Of a stretch of 64,000 bases of DNA, positions 1 through 8,568 are shown one piece after another; position 1 is the stretch's first letter; the number at the start of each line of letters is the position of its first letter. The stretch is from Pyrinomonadaceae bacterium (lineage in GTDB: Bacteria > Acidobacteriota > Blastocatellia > Pyrinomonadales > Pyrinomonadaceae). Location of the stretch: NCBI GenBank assembly GCA_028284415.1, contig JANQRU010000007.1, forward strand, positions 496,001 through 560,000. Reading direction: 5' to 3'. The notes beneath the pieces are model-generated. The model saw nothing but the letters and a program-made list of their open reading frames with translations, ran no database searches and had not been told where the DNA came from. A program made the position numbers and the translations under genes.

Positions 1-934
1 CACGATTCATATTTAATTCAAGCCTCATCTCAAATGAATCATCAAAATCATCAGAATTTTTATTTGGCAATAGATTAACCGCCGGATTAGGTGTTCCACC
101 ATCGTCTTTACGCTTGATGTGTAAACCGCCATTCACACTATTGAGTTTGATCTTCACATCACCTGAACCAATTCTGCCGTAGAGGTCGCGTCCAACATAT
201 TTACCTTTGCGGACGGGCAAACCAAAATCATTGGTGATACTGCCGTTTGTAGTGTCTGCTCTGACAGTTGCATTTGCTGCCGAAGGAATCGTCAAGCGTA
301 CGCTTCCATTGACTGTGCCTAAAGAAATTATTGAGTCATTATTTAATTGGCTGAAATCAACAACAACGCTTCCATTGACCGTAGAAAGTTTAGCAGTCCC
401 TCTCAAATTGGTTGCTCTGACTGCTCCATTCACAGCCGAAACAACCGTATAATTGGTCATATCGGAAACTTTGACCGAACCATTAACACTTTCAACCTCA
501 TCCAAAACAGCTGTTCTTGGAACTTTTAGTCTGAAATTAACTTGCAGTTTGCCATATCTTCTGTATTTACTACCGCTTCTTTTTTTCCAAGGTTTGTAGT
601 CTGTTTCAAGTGAAAATTTACTTTGACTCTCATCAATCACAATTTCTACATCTGACAGACGCTCTTTTGAATCAGCTATTTTAATGGCTTCGAGGTAAAT
701 CTCAGGTTTGTCCCAGGCTTCTATTATGATTGAGCCATTTATATTTGAGATTTCGATCTTCCCGTCTGAATTAAATGGATAAGTTTTTTCAAAACGCTCT
801 GTTTCATCAGCAGATTGTTTTTTTACTGTCTTTGTCTTTTTCTTCGTATAAGTATTTTGATAATTGCTAACGGGTAAATCAGTTCCGGATACAAAAACTG
901 CTCCCATGATAAGTAAAGATGATAGCCAAGACAT
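1..934 (-). CDS. DUF4097-family secreted beta-repeat protein (C-terminus cut off by the window edge)
   Basis: The reverse strand is open without a stop from an ATG at 934 to the window edge, about 311 codons. An SD-like AAGGAG lies in the reverse complement of 947-955. The N-terminus (MSWLSSLLIMGAVFVSG) is a short hydrophobic, export-like segment. After a basic linker, the protein repeats the motif NGS/NGA with hydrophobic strands: NINGSIII, VNGSVKV, VNGAVRA, VNGSVVV, VNGSVRL, TNGSIT and VNGGLHI. This spacing of about 20 residues is typical of DUF4097 beta-helix or beta-roll proteins, often called putative adhesins, whose role is not established. The near-C-terminal stretch is Asp-rich. No neighbour on the same strand is seen. 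The family call is fairly safe, but the function is open. Confidence 0.75.
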   Translation of the reverse strand, partial: MSWLSSLLIMGAVFVSGTDLPVSNYQNTYTKKKTKTVKKQSADETERFEKTYPFNSDGKIEISNINGSIIIEAWDKPEIYLEAIKIADSKERLSDVEIVIDESQSKFSLETDYKPWKKRSGSKYRRYGKLQVNFRLKVPRTAVLDEVESVNGSVKVSDMTNYTVVSAVNGAVRATNLRGTAKLSTVNGSVVVDFSQLNNDSIISLGTVNGSVRLTIPSAANATVRADTTNGSITNDFGLPVRKGKYVGRDLYGRIGSGDVKIKLNSVNGGLHIKRKDDGGTPNPAVNLLPNKNSDDFDDSFEMRLELNMNR

Positions 935-1243
935 TATTTATATTCTCCTTTATAAACTTGTGTATGGAATAAATTTTAGGTTTATTTCCTTTATCTAGTT
1001 ACAAAACACCACGAGTATTTCATTTATGACAATTTTTTTCGAAATTTCGTTTAACCGTTTTGTAATGCTGTTTAAATATGGTTTTTATGGTAAAATCTCG
1101 GTGATTAAGTGGCTCTCTCATTATTCCTATTTAATCGTTTCAGATTAATACAACATTTTCCCATCAACATTCATCTGACGCATTTACTTTATATAAACGA
1201 TTTGATAATTTTATTTGTTTGATTAGGTTTTTATACGGAGAAA
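935..1243. other. Divergent intergenic region, 309 bases
   Basis: This gap separates the left-going DUF4097 gene from the right-going PHP gene, so both promoters should lie here. It is AT-rich. A TATAAA hexamer lies near 1192-1197, but I cannot pair it with a convincing -35 element. I see no ORF or RNA gene in it. Confidence 0.4.
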
Positions 1244-2494
1244 ATGATGAATTTAAAACAAACGCAATTGCATATTTTGCACAAACCTGAAAATTTGGGC
1301 AAAAAAGCCAAAACAGGCGTTTCTCTCCATTGTCATACTCAAAATTCCAAAGAGATGTTGGACTTCGTTCCGCACTACGCTGAAAAACTTCCGGTAATCT
1401 CATATTTTTGGAAAAGAGAAAGAAAAAACTACATAGAGCGCGAAGGTAGAGGATTGGATTTTTCAACTGCTTTTTGGGAACCTCCAATGACTGCCTATGA
1501 TGTATATAAAATTGAACAAAAGCAATTAAATGATGCTGGACTCGATGGAATTGTTTCCATCACTGACCACGACAGCATCAAATCCAATTGGCAAGTTCTC
1601 GAGGAAGTAGATAAAAAGAAAGCCCCTATTTCGCTCGAATGGACTGTTCCATTTGAATATGGATTTTTCCACGTAGGAGTTCACAATCTACCTAAAGAAA
1701 GAGCTGATGAGCTAACACAAATTTTACTCTCATATTCTTTTAGTGAAGACGAAGAACCTAATAAAAAAAGATTGCATGAGCTTTTTGAAATGCTCAATGA
1801 ATTACCGGAAGTTCTGGTAATTCTGAATCATCCGCTCTGGGATATAGAAATTGTCGGTCAAGAACGTCACGAAATTCTTCTCAAGGGATTTATTAAAGAA
1901 TATGGAAAGTGGATTCACGCTTTTGAGATCAATGGATTCCGCTCTTGGTCTGAGAACAAAGGTGTTATCGAATTAGCCGAAGCTTTGGGCTTCCCTATCG
2001 TAACAGGCGGCGATCGTCACGGCTGTAAACCTAATACAGTAATAAATATTACAAACAGCAATACTTTTGAAGAATTTGTTGAAGAAGTCCGTGTTGATAA
2101 AAAAAGTGAAGTTGTTCTGATGCCTGAACATACGCAACCGCTTCACTGGCGACAGTTACAATCATTTGCAGAAATTTTGAAATTCTACCCTGAATTTCCT
2201 AAAGGTCGTCGCCATTGGGTTAATCGCGTGCATTTTGATGTCGGAGATGAAAAAGGATTAGTTCCACTTTCCGATCACGGTTGGGTTCGTGGCGGTCCGG
2301 CTTGGCTTCGTGCTGCTGTCTGGACGCTCGGATTTATGGGCGGACATGTTGCTAAACCATTTTTCTCAGCGACACGCAAGAAAAAAGATCGTGTGCCGAA
2401 GAGTTTGGAGAAAGCAAAATTTGAGAAACCTGATGTGCAAGAGATTACAACAGGTATTCCCAATTCGCCGACAGAAGCAGGCTCGACAAGTTAG
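1244..2494 (+). CDS. PHP-domain metal-dependent phosphoesterase-like protein
   Basis: The 416-residue protein has the PHP-superfamily metal motifs in order: LHCHT near residues 28-32, SITDHDS near 103-109, NHPLWD near 194 and a late GGDRHG near 255. PHP proteins hydrolyse phosphoester bonds using two or three metal ions, and the substrate cannot be read here. The last 140 residues follow the PHP fold and include a short hydrophobic stretch (AAVWTLGFMGG), so membrane association is possible. A GGAG at 1237-1240 sits 6 bases before a second ATG at 1247 and only 3 before the one at 1244, so 1247 may be the true start. The gene leads a same-strand run with two glycosyltransferases and betaine-lipid enzymes, which hints at a phospholipid- or glycan-linked substrate. 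That role is inferred. Confidence 0.8.
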   Translation: MMNLKQTQLHILHKPENLGKKAKTGVSLHCHTQNSKEMLDFVPHYAEKLPVISYFWKRERKNYIEREGRGLDFSTAFWEPPMTAYDVYKIEQKQLNDAGLDGIVSITDHDSIKSNWQVLEEVDKKKAPISLEWTVPFEYGFFHVGVHNLPKERADELTQILLSYSFSEDEEPNKKRLHELFEMLNELPEVLVILNHPLWDIEIVGQERHEILLKGFIKEYGKWIHAFEINGFRSWSENKGVIELAEALGFPIVTGGDRHGCKPNTVINITNSNTFEEFVEEVRVDKKSEVVLMPEHTQPLHWRQLQSFAEILKFYPEFPKGRRHWVNRVHFDVGDEKGLVPLSDHGWVRGGPAWLRAAVWTLGFMGGHVAKPFFSATRKKKDRVPKSLEKAKFEKPDVQEITTGIPNSPTEAGSTS

Positions 2495-2504
2495 AATTTA
2501 ACAA

Positions 2505-2568
2505 TAAGTGGTAAGTGGTAAGTGGTAGATTTACATAGTTTTTGCTTACTGCTTACCGTTTTTTATTT
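2505..2568 (+). repeat. Heptamer repeat (TAAGTGG x3) forming a terminator-like hairpin
   Basis: Three perfect TAAGTGG copies occupy 2505-2525. GGTAAGTGGTAAG (2510-2522) can pair with CTTACTGCTTACC (2545-2557), 11 of 13 positions matching, and a T-rich run follows at 2559-2568. The element sits between the PHP gene and the first glycosyltransferase and may act as an attenuator or terminator. Its 7-base unit resembles the heptamer tracts found inside mfd in this window. Confidence 0.6.
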
Positions 2569-2574
2569 ACACTT

Positions 2575-3783
2575 ATGAAAAATGTTCCCCGCGTAGCTTA
2601 TTTTCCCGATTCTTTTCTGGAAGTTGACGGCTTAGCGATGACGAGTAACAGATTATTGGGATATGCCAAGAAAAATGGCTATCCTTTTTTGTGTATTCAC
2701 GCAGGCGATAAAACAGAATCAAAAAAAGATGGATCGGTCGAATATCTTTCGCTCAAACGCTCACCAATTTCATTCCCGATGGATGACAAATTAAAGTATG
2801 ATCCGTTTTTCCAAAGACACACCAATAAAGTCTTAAAAAAAATAATGGAGTTCCAGCCTGATATTTTTCATATAACAGGACTAAATGATGTGAGCATTAT
2901 GGGAGCATATCTTTCATGGAAACTAAAGATGCCGATGGTTGGCTCATGGCATACCAATCTGCACGAATTTGCCGCACGTCGTCTAACCCGCATGTTTCGC
3001 TTTTTACCCAATAATGCTCTTGATAAGGTCACAGGAGTTGCAGAAAAGAAAATTATGGATGGCACTGTTCTCTACTACAAAATGCCAAAAATTCTACTTG
3101 CACCGAATCAAGAACTAAAAAGTATTCTGGAAAAGGGGACAAACCGCGAAGTACACATAATGAGCCGCGGTGTCGATACAGAAAAATTTTCACCACAAAA
3201 AAGAACTGTTAGCGATGGAACAATACGCTTTGGTTTTGTCGGAAGACTCAGAGCCGAGAAAAATGTACGGCTTCTGGAAAAACTTGAAAAAGAAATTGCC
3301 AAGAAAACTGATAAAAAGTTTGAATTTTTGATCGTTGGCGATGGAAACGAACGCGAATGGCTTGAAGAAAATATGTCTCACGCAAACTTCACGGGCTTTC
3401 TTGAAGGTGAAAAATTATCTGAAGCTTATGCAAATATGGATATTTTCATCTTTCCTTCCGAAACTGATGCTTTCGGAAACGTAGTTCAAGAAGCAAATGC
3501 TTCAGGAGTACCTTCGCTTGTAACAGACAAAGGTGGTCCTCAATACATAGTTCAAGACAAGAAAACTGGTTTTATCTGCAAAAATATTGAAGAATTCGCT
3601 AAATATTCACTTGAGCTAATGGACAATCGGGAAAAATTGTTGAAAATGAAAGAGGCTTCTCGTGAATTTGCACTTTCGCGTTCATGGGATTCAGTTTTTG
3701 ATTCGGTCTATGAAACTTACAAGGAGTGCATACGACAGAAGAAAGCAGTTCAAGAAAAAAACTCTTCCCCGAATAGTAAATGA
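2575..3783 (+). CDS. GT4-family (GT-B fold) glycosyltransferase
   Basis: This is a 402-residue retaining GT-B glycosyltransferase. It has an acceptor-side N-terminal half (VAYFPDSFLEVDGLA near residue 5) and a nucleotide-sugar-binding C-terminal half with GFVGRLRAEKNVRLL near 218. An E-x7-E-type block (PSETDAFGNVVQEANASG) lies near 293-310. GT4 enzymes of this shape include mannosyl- and glucosyl-transferases acting on lipids and on polysaccharides. The ATG at 2575 is preferred over an upstream TTG at 2542, because the TTG lies inside the upstream hairpin and the homologous core begins at KNVPRVAYF. The stop overlaps the next gene by 4 bases (ATGA), implying translational coupling to the membrane protein. 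The donor and acceptor are unknown. Confidence 0.85.
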   Translation: MKNVPRVAYFPDSFLEVDGLAMTSNRLLGYAKKNGYPFLCIHAGDKTESKKDGSVEYLSLKRSPISFPMDDKLKYDPFFQRHTNKVLKKIMEFQPDIFHITGLNDVSIMGAYLSWKLKMPMVGSWHTNLHEFAARRLTRMFRFLPNNALDKVTGVAEKKIMDGTVLYYKMPKILLAPNQELKSILEKGTNREVHIMSRGVDTEKFSPQKRTVSDGTIRFGFVGRLRAEKNVRLLEKLEKEIAKKTDKKFEFLIVGDGNEREWLEENMSHANFTGFLEGEKLSEAYANMDIFIFPSETDAFGNVVQEANASGVPSLVTDKGGPQYIVQDKKTGFICKNIEEFAKYSLELMDNREKLLKMKEASREFALSRSWDSVFDSVYETYKECIRQKKAVQEKNSSPNSK

Positions 3784-4613
3784 GCACGTCAATTAATGAA
3801 ATTCATCAATCGGTAATAGATGCCGACAATCTCGAGTCCGTTTCGGATGAAAGGATTTCAGTTGCTGATGTGTTCATTAGCCTAATCAAACACCCATCAC
3901 AAATCATCAAACGCTGGAACTGGAAATCCGCAATTCTCGGTGCTTTGATGCGATCTTTCTTCTACTTTAGTGTGTTTCTGGCAAATCGAGAAGGTATTTT
4001 TGTTACACTTGCCGCAGTTTCGGTCGAATTTAGTTTTCGCTTCTTTACATCAGGTATTTCAGGTGCATTGGTTCAATCTTTCCGTAAAGCAAAACCCATT
4101 TGGCTCGCAACTTTTATCGTTTCCGTTTCCCTGCCCGCGTTTGGTCACACGGTTGAATTCTTCTCACATTATGCCCAGGAGCAATATTTTTCAAATGTAT
4201 TGCCGCCATCTGAGAACAAGTCCCGTGAAGTAGCATTTGCTGTTTCAGTCTTAGTATCCGTTATTTCAGCATTGTTCAACATATTTATGATGCGAAATGG
4301 TGTCTTGCTTGTCGGTGCGGGTGAAGAAACAAAATCACTATTAGGTGACTTTAAGAGAATCCCTCTTCTGATTTACGAATTTACGCTCTTTCTTCCCAAA
4401 CAAATCATTATTTTCACCAAAAACTTGCAGTTTCACTATGCTATCGGAAGCTTCCTTGCCTTTGGGTTCGTGGTCGGCGGAATTTTAGGAATAGCCAGAG
4501 GTAAATGGTCTTGGGCTTATTCAACTGCATTTGGAGCTTGGGGAATTCTCCTAGGCTTTATTATTTTGGTTTTTGTAGTCCAACAAATTCACCGCATAGT
4601 GAAAAAGAAATAA
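3780..4613 (+). CDS. Polytopic inner-membrane protein of unknown function, coupled to the GT4 gene
   Basis: The 277-residue protein has about six hydrophobic segments, near residues 55-75, 78-98, 110-128, 150-172, 218-242 and 248-272. They are separated by short charged loops and follow an acidic cytoplasmic N-terminus of about 45 residues. I recognise no catalytic motif or named family. The start overlaps the stop of the upstream glycosyltransferase (ATGA at 3780-3783), so the two are probably made together. By analogy with lipid glycosylation loci it could move or anchor the product, but that is only positional inference. Confidence 0.75.
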   Translation: MSTSINEIHQSVIDADNLESVSDERISVADVFISLIKHPSQIIKRWNWKSAILGALMRSFFYFSVFLANREGIFVTLAAVSVEFSFRFFTSGISGALVQSFRKAKPIWLATFIVSVSLPAFGHTVEFFSHYAQEQYFSNVLPPSENKSREVAFAVSVLVSVISALFNIFMMRNGVLLVGAGEETKSLLGDFKRIPLLIYEFTLFLPKQIIIFTKNLQFHYAIGSFLAFGFVVGGILGIARGKWSWAYSTAFGAWGILLGFIILVFVVQQIHRIVKKK

Positions 4614-4704
4614 ATTCACCTAAAATTCTCCTTCCAACATCACATTAAATTTACTTTCCAGCTTTGCGAAATAAGGCTTAAAACGTGTAATCTAACTATT
4701 TTTG

Positions 4705-4730
4705 ATTTACAAAGTTACATAAATGTAAAT
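4705..4730 (+). promoter_or_regulatory. Inverted repeat ATTTACA-N12-TGTAAAT upstream of the second GT4 gene
   Basis: ATTTACA (4705-4711) and TGTAAAT (4724-4730) form a perfect 7-base inverted repeat 30 bases before the start codon. That is a position suited to an operator or promoter element. No regulator can be named from sequence. Confidence 0.3.
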
Positions 4731-4759
4731 AGCCTCCTTGCAGTTTATTTGGAGTATTG

Positions 4760-6121
4760 ATGGGAAATAAGCCTATAAAATCAGTTCACATAACGAATTA
4801 TTATCATAAGAATTCGGGTGGCATTAGTACGTCTTATAATGCCCTAATGGCAGCGGCGGGACGACACAAGCGTCTTATGCGTTTGATTGTTCCGGGCGAA
4901 AAAGAAGAAGTTGAAATTGTTAATGATTACGCCAAAATCTATTACATTCCTGCCAAACAATCTCCTGTATTTGATAAACGCTACCGAATTTTAATGCCTT
5001 GGCAATATATGCAGGGTGGTACAAAAATCCGCGAAATTTTGATGGATGAGATGCCCGATATGGTTGAAATAACCGACAAATATACGCTCAGTATGTTTGG
5101 GGCAATGGTTCGCAGAGGAAAATTCAAACAATTAAATCGTCCGATGCTCGTTCATTTTTCCTGTGAACGTATAGATGACAACATCGCTTCATTCATTAAG
5201 GGTGGGAAAATTTCAAATTGGTTTGCCCGTGCAATTATGGGTAATTATATTTTTCCTTCATTTGATTTTCACATCGCCAACTCGCCTTACACGGTCGAAG
5301 AATTCTACCGTTCTACAAAACAAAAATATAACCAACTTCGCAGTGATGGCTGGGTAAATGTCTGCTGGCAGTTCTTTCGTGCTCCCAGAGTTCCGATCGA
5401 AGAGAGAGTTTTTGTTTGTCCGAGGGGGGTAGATGCCGAACAATTTTCACCAGACAGAAAATCTCCGGAAGTCCGCCTAGAAATGCTCGAAAAAGCTGGC
5501 ATTCCCGAAGATTCGGTCATAATCCTTTATGCAGGTAGGATTTCACCGGAAAAAAATGTCGGACTCCTTCCTGATTTTATGGAAATTTTGGCAAAGGAGA
5601 CCGATAAAGATTACAGACTTCTGATCGCTGGTGCGGGACCTCAAGCCGAGTGGTTGCAAGAACAAACGGATAAGCGTATGCCAGGCAAAATCGTTCAACT
5701 TGGTCATCTTGATAAGGAAACTCTCGCCAATTACTACGCGACGGCTGATGTCTTTGTCCATCCGAATCCGAAAGAACCTTTTGGGATTGCCCCTCTTGAA
5801 GCAATGGCTTCGGGCGTACCAACAGTCGTGCCAAATGCTGGCGGACTTTTATTTTACGCAACAGAAGAAAATACTTGGCTGGTCGAGCCAACTGCTGAAA
5901 ATTTTGCTAATTCAGTAAAAGAAATTGTAAGTAATCCCGAGCTTCGTCAAAAGAAAGTTGTAAAGGCATTTGAAGCAGTTGAAAATAACACACGTATCAA
6001 GTCAACTGACTTTTTGATTGAAACTTACGACAAAATGTACGAGGATTTTCAGAAGCGTAACGAACTATTTACCGACCAGGAAGCATCAAAACGTTTTGAT
6101 TTCGCACCTTTTCTAAAATAA
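4760..6121 (+). CDS. GT4-family (GT-B fold) glycosyltransferase
   Basis: The 453-residue protein begins with a GT-B acceptor domain. It contains a glycine-rich entry loop (NYYHKNSGGISTSY near residue 12), GRISPEKNVGLLP near 258, and HPNPKEPFGIAPLEAMASG near 333-351 carrying the family's E-x7-E pair. It is only distantly similar to the GT4 encoded at 2575, so the two probably add different sugars. The ATG at 4760 is chosen over an upstream TTG at 4757 because GGAG at 4751-4754 gives a 5-base spacer. The permease gene follows after 14 bases, suggesting one transcript. A glycolipid or cell-surface glycan acceptor is likely but not shown. Confidence 0.85.
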   Translation: MGNKPIKSVHITNYYHKNSGGISTSYNALMAAAGRHKRLMRLIVPGEKEEVEIVNDYAKIYYIPAKQSPVFDKRYRILMPWQYMQGGTKIREILMDEMPDMVEITDKYTLSMFGAMVRRGKFKQLNRPMLVHFSCERIDDNIASFIKGGKISNWFARAIMGNYIFPSFDFHIANSPYTVEEFYRSTKQKYNQLRSDGWVNVCWQFFRAPRVPIEERVFVCPRGVDAEQFSPDRKSPEVRLEMLEKAGIPEDSVIILYAGRISPEKNVGLLPDFMEILAKETDKDYRLLIAGAGPQAEWLQEQTDKRMPGKIVQLGHLDKETLANYYATADVFVHPNPKEPFGIAPLEAMASGVPTVVPNAGGLLFYATEENTWLVEPTAENFANSVKEIVSNPELRQKKVVKAFEAVENNTRIKSTDFLIETYDKMYEDFQKRNELFTDQEASKRFDFAPFLK

Positions 6122-6135
6122 TTTATTATTGACCA

Positions 6136-7233
6136 ATGCTTGAATTAGTTTTAGCAAATTTAAGAACCAGACCTTTCCGCACATTGATAAGTATTGTCGG
6201 TGTCGCGTTGGGAGTTGTTCTGGTTGTGCTTTTTACAGGTTTGGCTGACGGAATGACCAATGATATGGCAAAACGTGCGGCAAACTGGAAAGCAGAAGTC
6301 CTTTTCACACGCCCGGGAGCAATGGGGTTAACAAGCTCGAATGCTTCTGTAAGTACGACCTATGCTGAAAGATTACTGGAGGTCGAAGGTGTTAAATCCA
6401 CCGTCCCAGTTATTCGCTATTTCAGCACTAAACAAGATGCACGTTGGGGCTTTCAGCAAATTGACGGAATCGAATGGAAGCCTTTTGCAGAAATGAATGA
6501 TATGGAAATTCTGCAAGGGCGTGCGGCGACTGCCGACGATGAAGTAATCGTTGATGAAAGGCATCTTCGGGACGAAAATTATAAACTCGGCGATAAAATT
6601 GAGCTTTTCGGAAGAGATTATAATATAGTTGGCGTTTTCTCTCCTCCATCCGGTGCAAGAATAAAAATGTCTCTAACAGCAATGCAAAATGCTCTTCAAG
6701 CCCCTAGGAAATGCACTTATATTCTAGTTAAATTAGAAGATGGAGCTGATGCAGCGGCGGTTGCGGCAAAAATCTATGAAAAAAATCCTGGCACCAAAAT
6801 TAATCTCACACGGGATTTAATTATTGATGCAGGTGATAGAATCCCTGGATTACAGACCTTCCTTCGGGTTTTGGTTGGACTTGGAGCATTTGTCAGCACA
6901 ATTTTCGTACTTCTTTCGATGTACACAACCATTACTGAAAGACGCAAAGAAATCGGTATATTAAAATCGCTCGGAGCTTCCAAATCTTTTATCATGCGAG
7001 TCATTGAAGGCGAAGCATTTATGATCGGGGTTTTGGGAATAATTCTCGGACTTGCTGTTTCATTTCTAACGGCTTTTTCGATTGAAAGAATTTTTGAAAT
7101 TCCTTTTGAATTCAATACGGGTTGGCTAATAGCTGCGTTCTTGATCGCAATTGGTGGAAGCCTTTTCGGAGCTTTGTACCCAGCATGGCGTGCTTCGGGC
7201 ATAGACCCTGTTGAAGTAATGGTTAATGAGTAA
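6136..7233 (+). CDS. FtsX/MacB-type ABC transporter permease
   Basis: The 365-residue protein has the FtsX/DevC/MacB permease layout. There is an N-terminal membrane helix (residues about 18-38), a periplasmic domain of about 200 residues, and three C-terminal helices near 245-275, 288-312 and 333-353. The cytoplasmic coupling helix signature TERRKEIGILKSLGA lies in between, and the late motif LYPAWRASGIDPVEVM is typical. These permeases move lipids, lipoproteins or peptides, or transmit force, with a separate ATPase. No ATPase gene is adjacent, so its partner must be encoded elsewhere. The close spacing behind the glycosyltransferase suggests envelope export or lipid handling. Confidence 0.85.
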   Translation: MLELVLANLRTRPFRTLISIVGVALGVVLVVLFTGLADGMTNDMAKRAANWKAEVLFTRPGAMGLTSSNASVSTTYAERLLEVEGVKSTVPVIRYFSTKQDARWGFQQIDGIEWKPFAEMNDMEILQGRAATADDEVIVDERHLRDENYKLGDKIELFGRDYNIVGVFSPPSGARIKMSLTAMQNALQAPRKCTYILVKLEDGADAAAVAAKIYEKNPGTKINLTRDLIIDAGDRIPGLQTFLRVLVGLGAFVSTIFVLLSMYTTITERRKEIGILKSLGASKSFIMRVIEGEAFMIGVLGIILGLAVSFLTAFSIERIFEIPFEFNTGWLIAAFLIAIGGSLFGALYPAWRASGIDPVEVMVNE

Positions 7234-7325
7234 GTTAAAACAAACTTAATTTGATAACTTTACTTTGCAAGCTTGATCTTTTTAAGCCGAAATAATCAGA
7301 AAAATTCAAACCTTAAAAAGCTTTT

Positions 7326-8564
7326 ATGAGTAGTAACGAACAGCTTGTCCTCGGTGCAGTCCGGCAAAAAGAAGCGTCAAAAAAACAAGGTATTTTACAA
7401 AAGCTTTTTGCTGTCTGGTTTGATGCCTTTGTCTATAATCAAATCTGGGAAGACCCAAGGGTTGACCTTCAAGCCTTAAATCTAGACAAGAATTCTCGTG
7501 TTTTAACAATTTCTTCGGGCGGCTGTAACGCCTTAAATTATTTGATCGCAAATCCCGAATCTGTTACCGCAGTTGATCTAAATCGCCACCACATCTATTT
7601 GCTTAATCTAAAGATCATAGCCCTTCAATTTTTACCTACTTACGAAGATTTCTTCGCATTTTTCGGTTTTGGAAAACACGAAAAAAACAAAGAAAATTAT
7701 CAGAAATATATTGCTCCAAATCTTGATACTGAAACAAGAACTTTTTGGGAATCAAACTCTCTGATCGGTAAGCTAACCAATCGCAAACGCATAAATTATT
7801 TCAAAAAAGGTGGACTGTATGAGCATTCCCGCAACGGATATTTTTTGCGTTTGTTTCATAAATTCTCACACCTTCATGGTTGTAATCCCGAAAAACTTCT
7901 CAACGCAAAAACACCTGAGGAACAGGAAAAACTTTACGAAAAACATATCGAACCTTTCTTAAATTCCTTTTTTATTAAAACTATCGGAAAACTTCCCGTA
8001 ACTCTTTTTGGCTTGGGAATTCCGCCACAACAATATGAAGAATTAAAAAAGGATTTAGACAAGGACGGAAACATCATAGACATTTACCGCAAACGCACAA
8101 AAAAACTCGCGGTCGAATATCCAATCTACGAAAACTATTTCGCCTGGCAGGCTTTCGCCAGAAAATACGACACCGAAAACCGCCAAGCAATTCCCGATTA
8201 CTTAAAAAAAGAAAATTACGAAACCCTAAAATCAAACGCTCACAAGTTAAACACAAAAATCGGCTCAGTTACCGAAGAAATAAAAAATAGTAATTTTGGT
8301 AATTTCAATCGTTTTGTTTTCCTCGATGCTCAAGATTGGATGAACGCTCAAACAATGACCGAACTGTGGCAAGCAATCGCCCAAAAAAGCGAAATCGGTT
8401 CACGAATAATCTTCCGAACCGCCGGAGCAAATTCCCCGATTGAAAGTAATTTACCTAATGATTTACTTGAAAGATTTGAGTATCAAAAAGAAGAATCAGA
8501 AAAGCTTTTCAAACAAGATAGAGCCTCAATCTACGGTGGATTTCATTTATACATTTTGAAATAA
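7326..8564 (+). CDS. btaA: BtaA-like SAM:diacylglycerol 3-amino-3-carboxypropyl transferase (DUF3419)
   Basis: The 412-residue protein matches the DUF3419/BtaA family. The early block FVYNQIWEDPRVD (residues about 37-50) is followed by a SAM-binding loop LTISSGGCNALNYL near 60 and AVDLNRHHIYLLNLK near 82. A late FLDAQDWM near 332 also fits. BtaA moves the aminocarboxypropyl group of SAM onto diacylglycerol to make diacylglycerylhomoserine, the first step of DGTS betaine-lipid synthesis, at the inner membrane. The methyltransferase expected for the second step follows after 4 bases, which strongly supports the call. DGTS often replaces phospholipid under phosphate limitation; I see no clear Pho box upstream. 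Similar DUF3419 proteins of other function exist, but the pairing argues against that. Confidence 0.85.
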   Translation: MSSNEQLVLGAVRQKEASKKQGILQKLFAVWFDAFVYNQIWEDPRVDLQALNLDKNSRVLTISSGGCNALNYLIANPESVTAVDLNRHHIYLLNLKIIALQFLPTYEDFFAFFGFGKHEKNKENYQKYIAPNLDTETRTFWESNSLIGKLTNRKRINYFKKGGLYEHSRNGYFLRLFHKFSHLHGCNPEKLLNAKTPEEQEKLYEKHIEPFLNSFFIKTIGKLPVTLFGLGIPPQQYEELKKDLDKDGNIIDIYRKRTKKLAVEYPIYENYFAWQAFARKYDTENRQAIPDYLKKENYETLKSNAHKLNTKIGSVTEEIKNSNFGNFNRFVFLDAQDWMNAQTMTELWQAIAQKSEIGSRIIFRTAGANSPIESNLPNDLLERFEYQKEESEKLFKQDRASIYGGFHLYILK

Positions 8565-8568
8565 TTTT

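Noticed and set aside
2542..2574. Upstream TTG start for the first glycosyltransferase
   Set aside because: It lies inside a hairpin and adds residues outside the conserved domain. The ATG at 2575 is in a better position.
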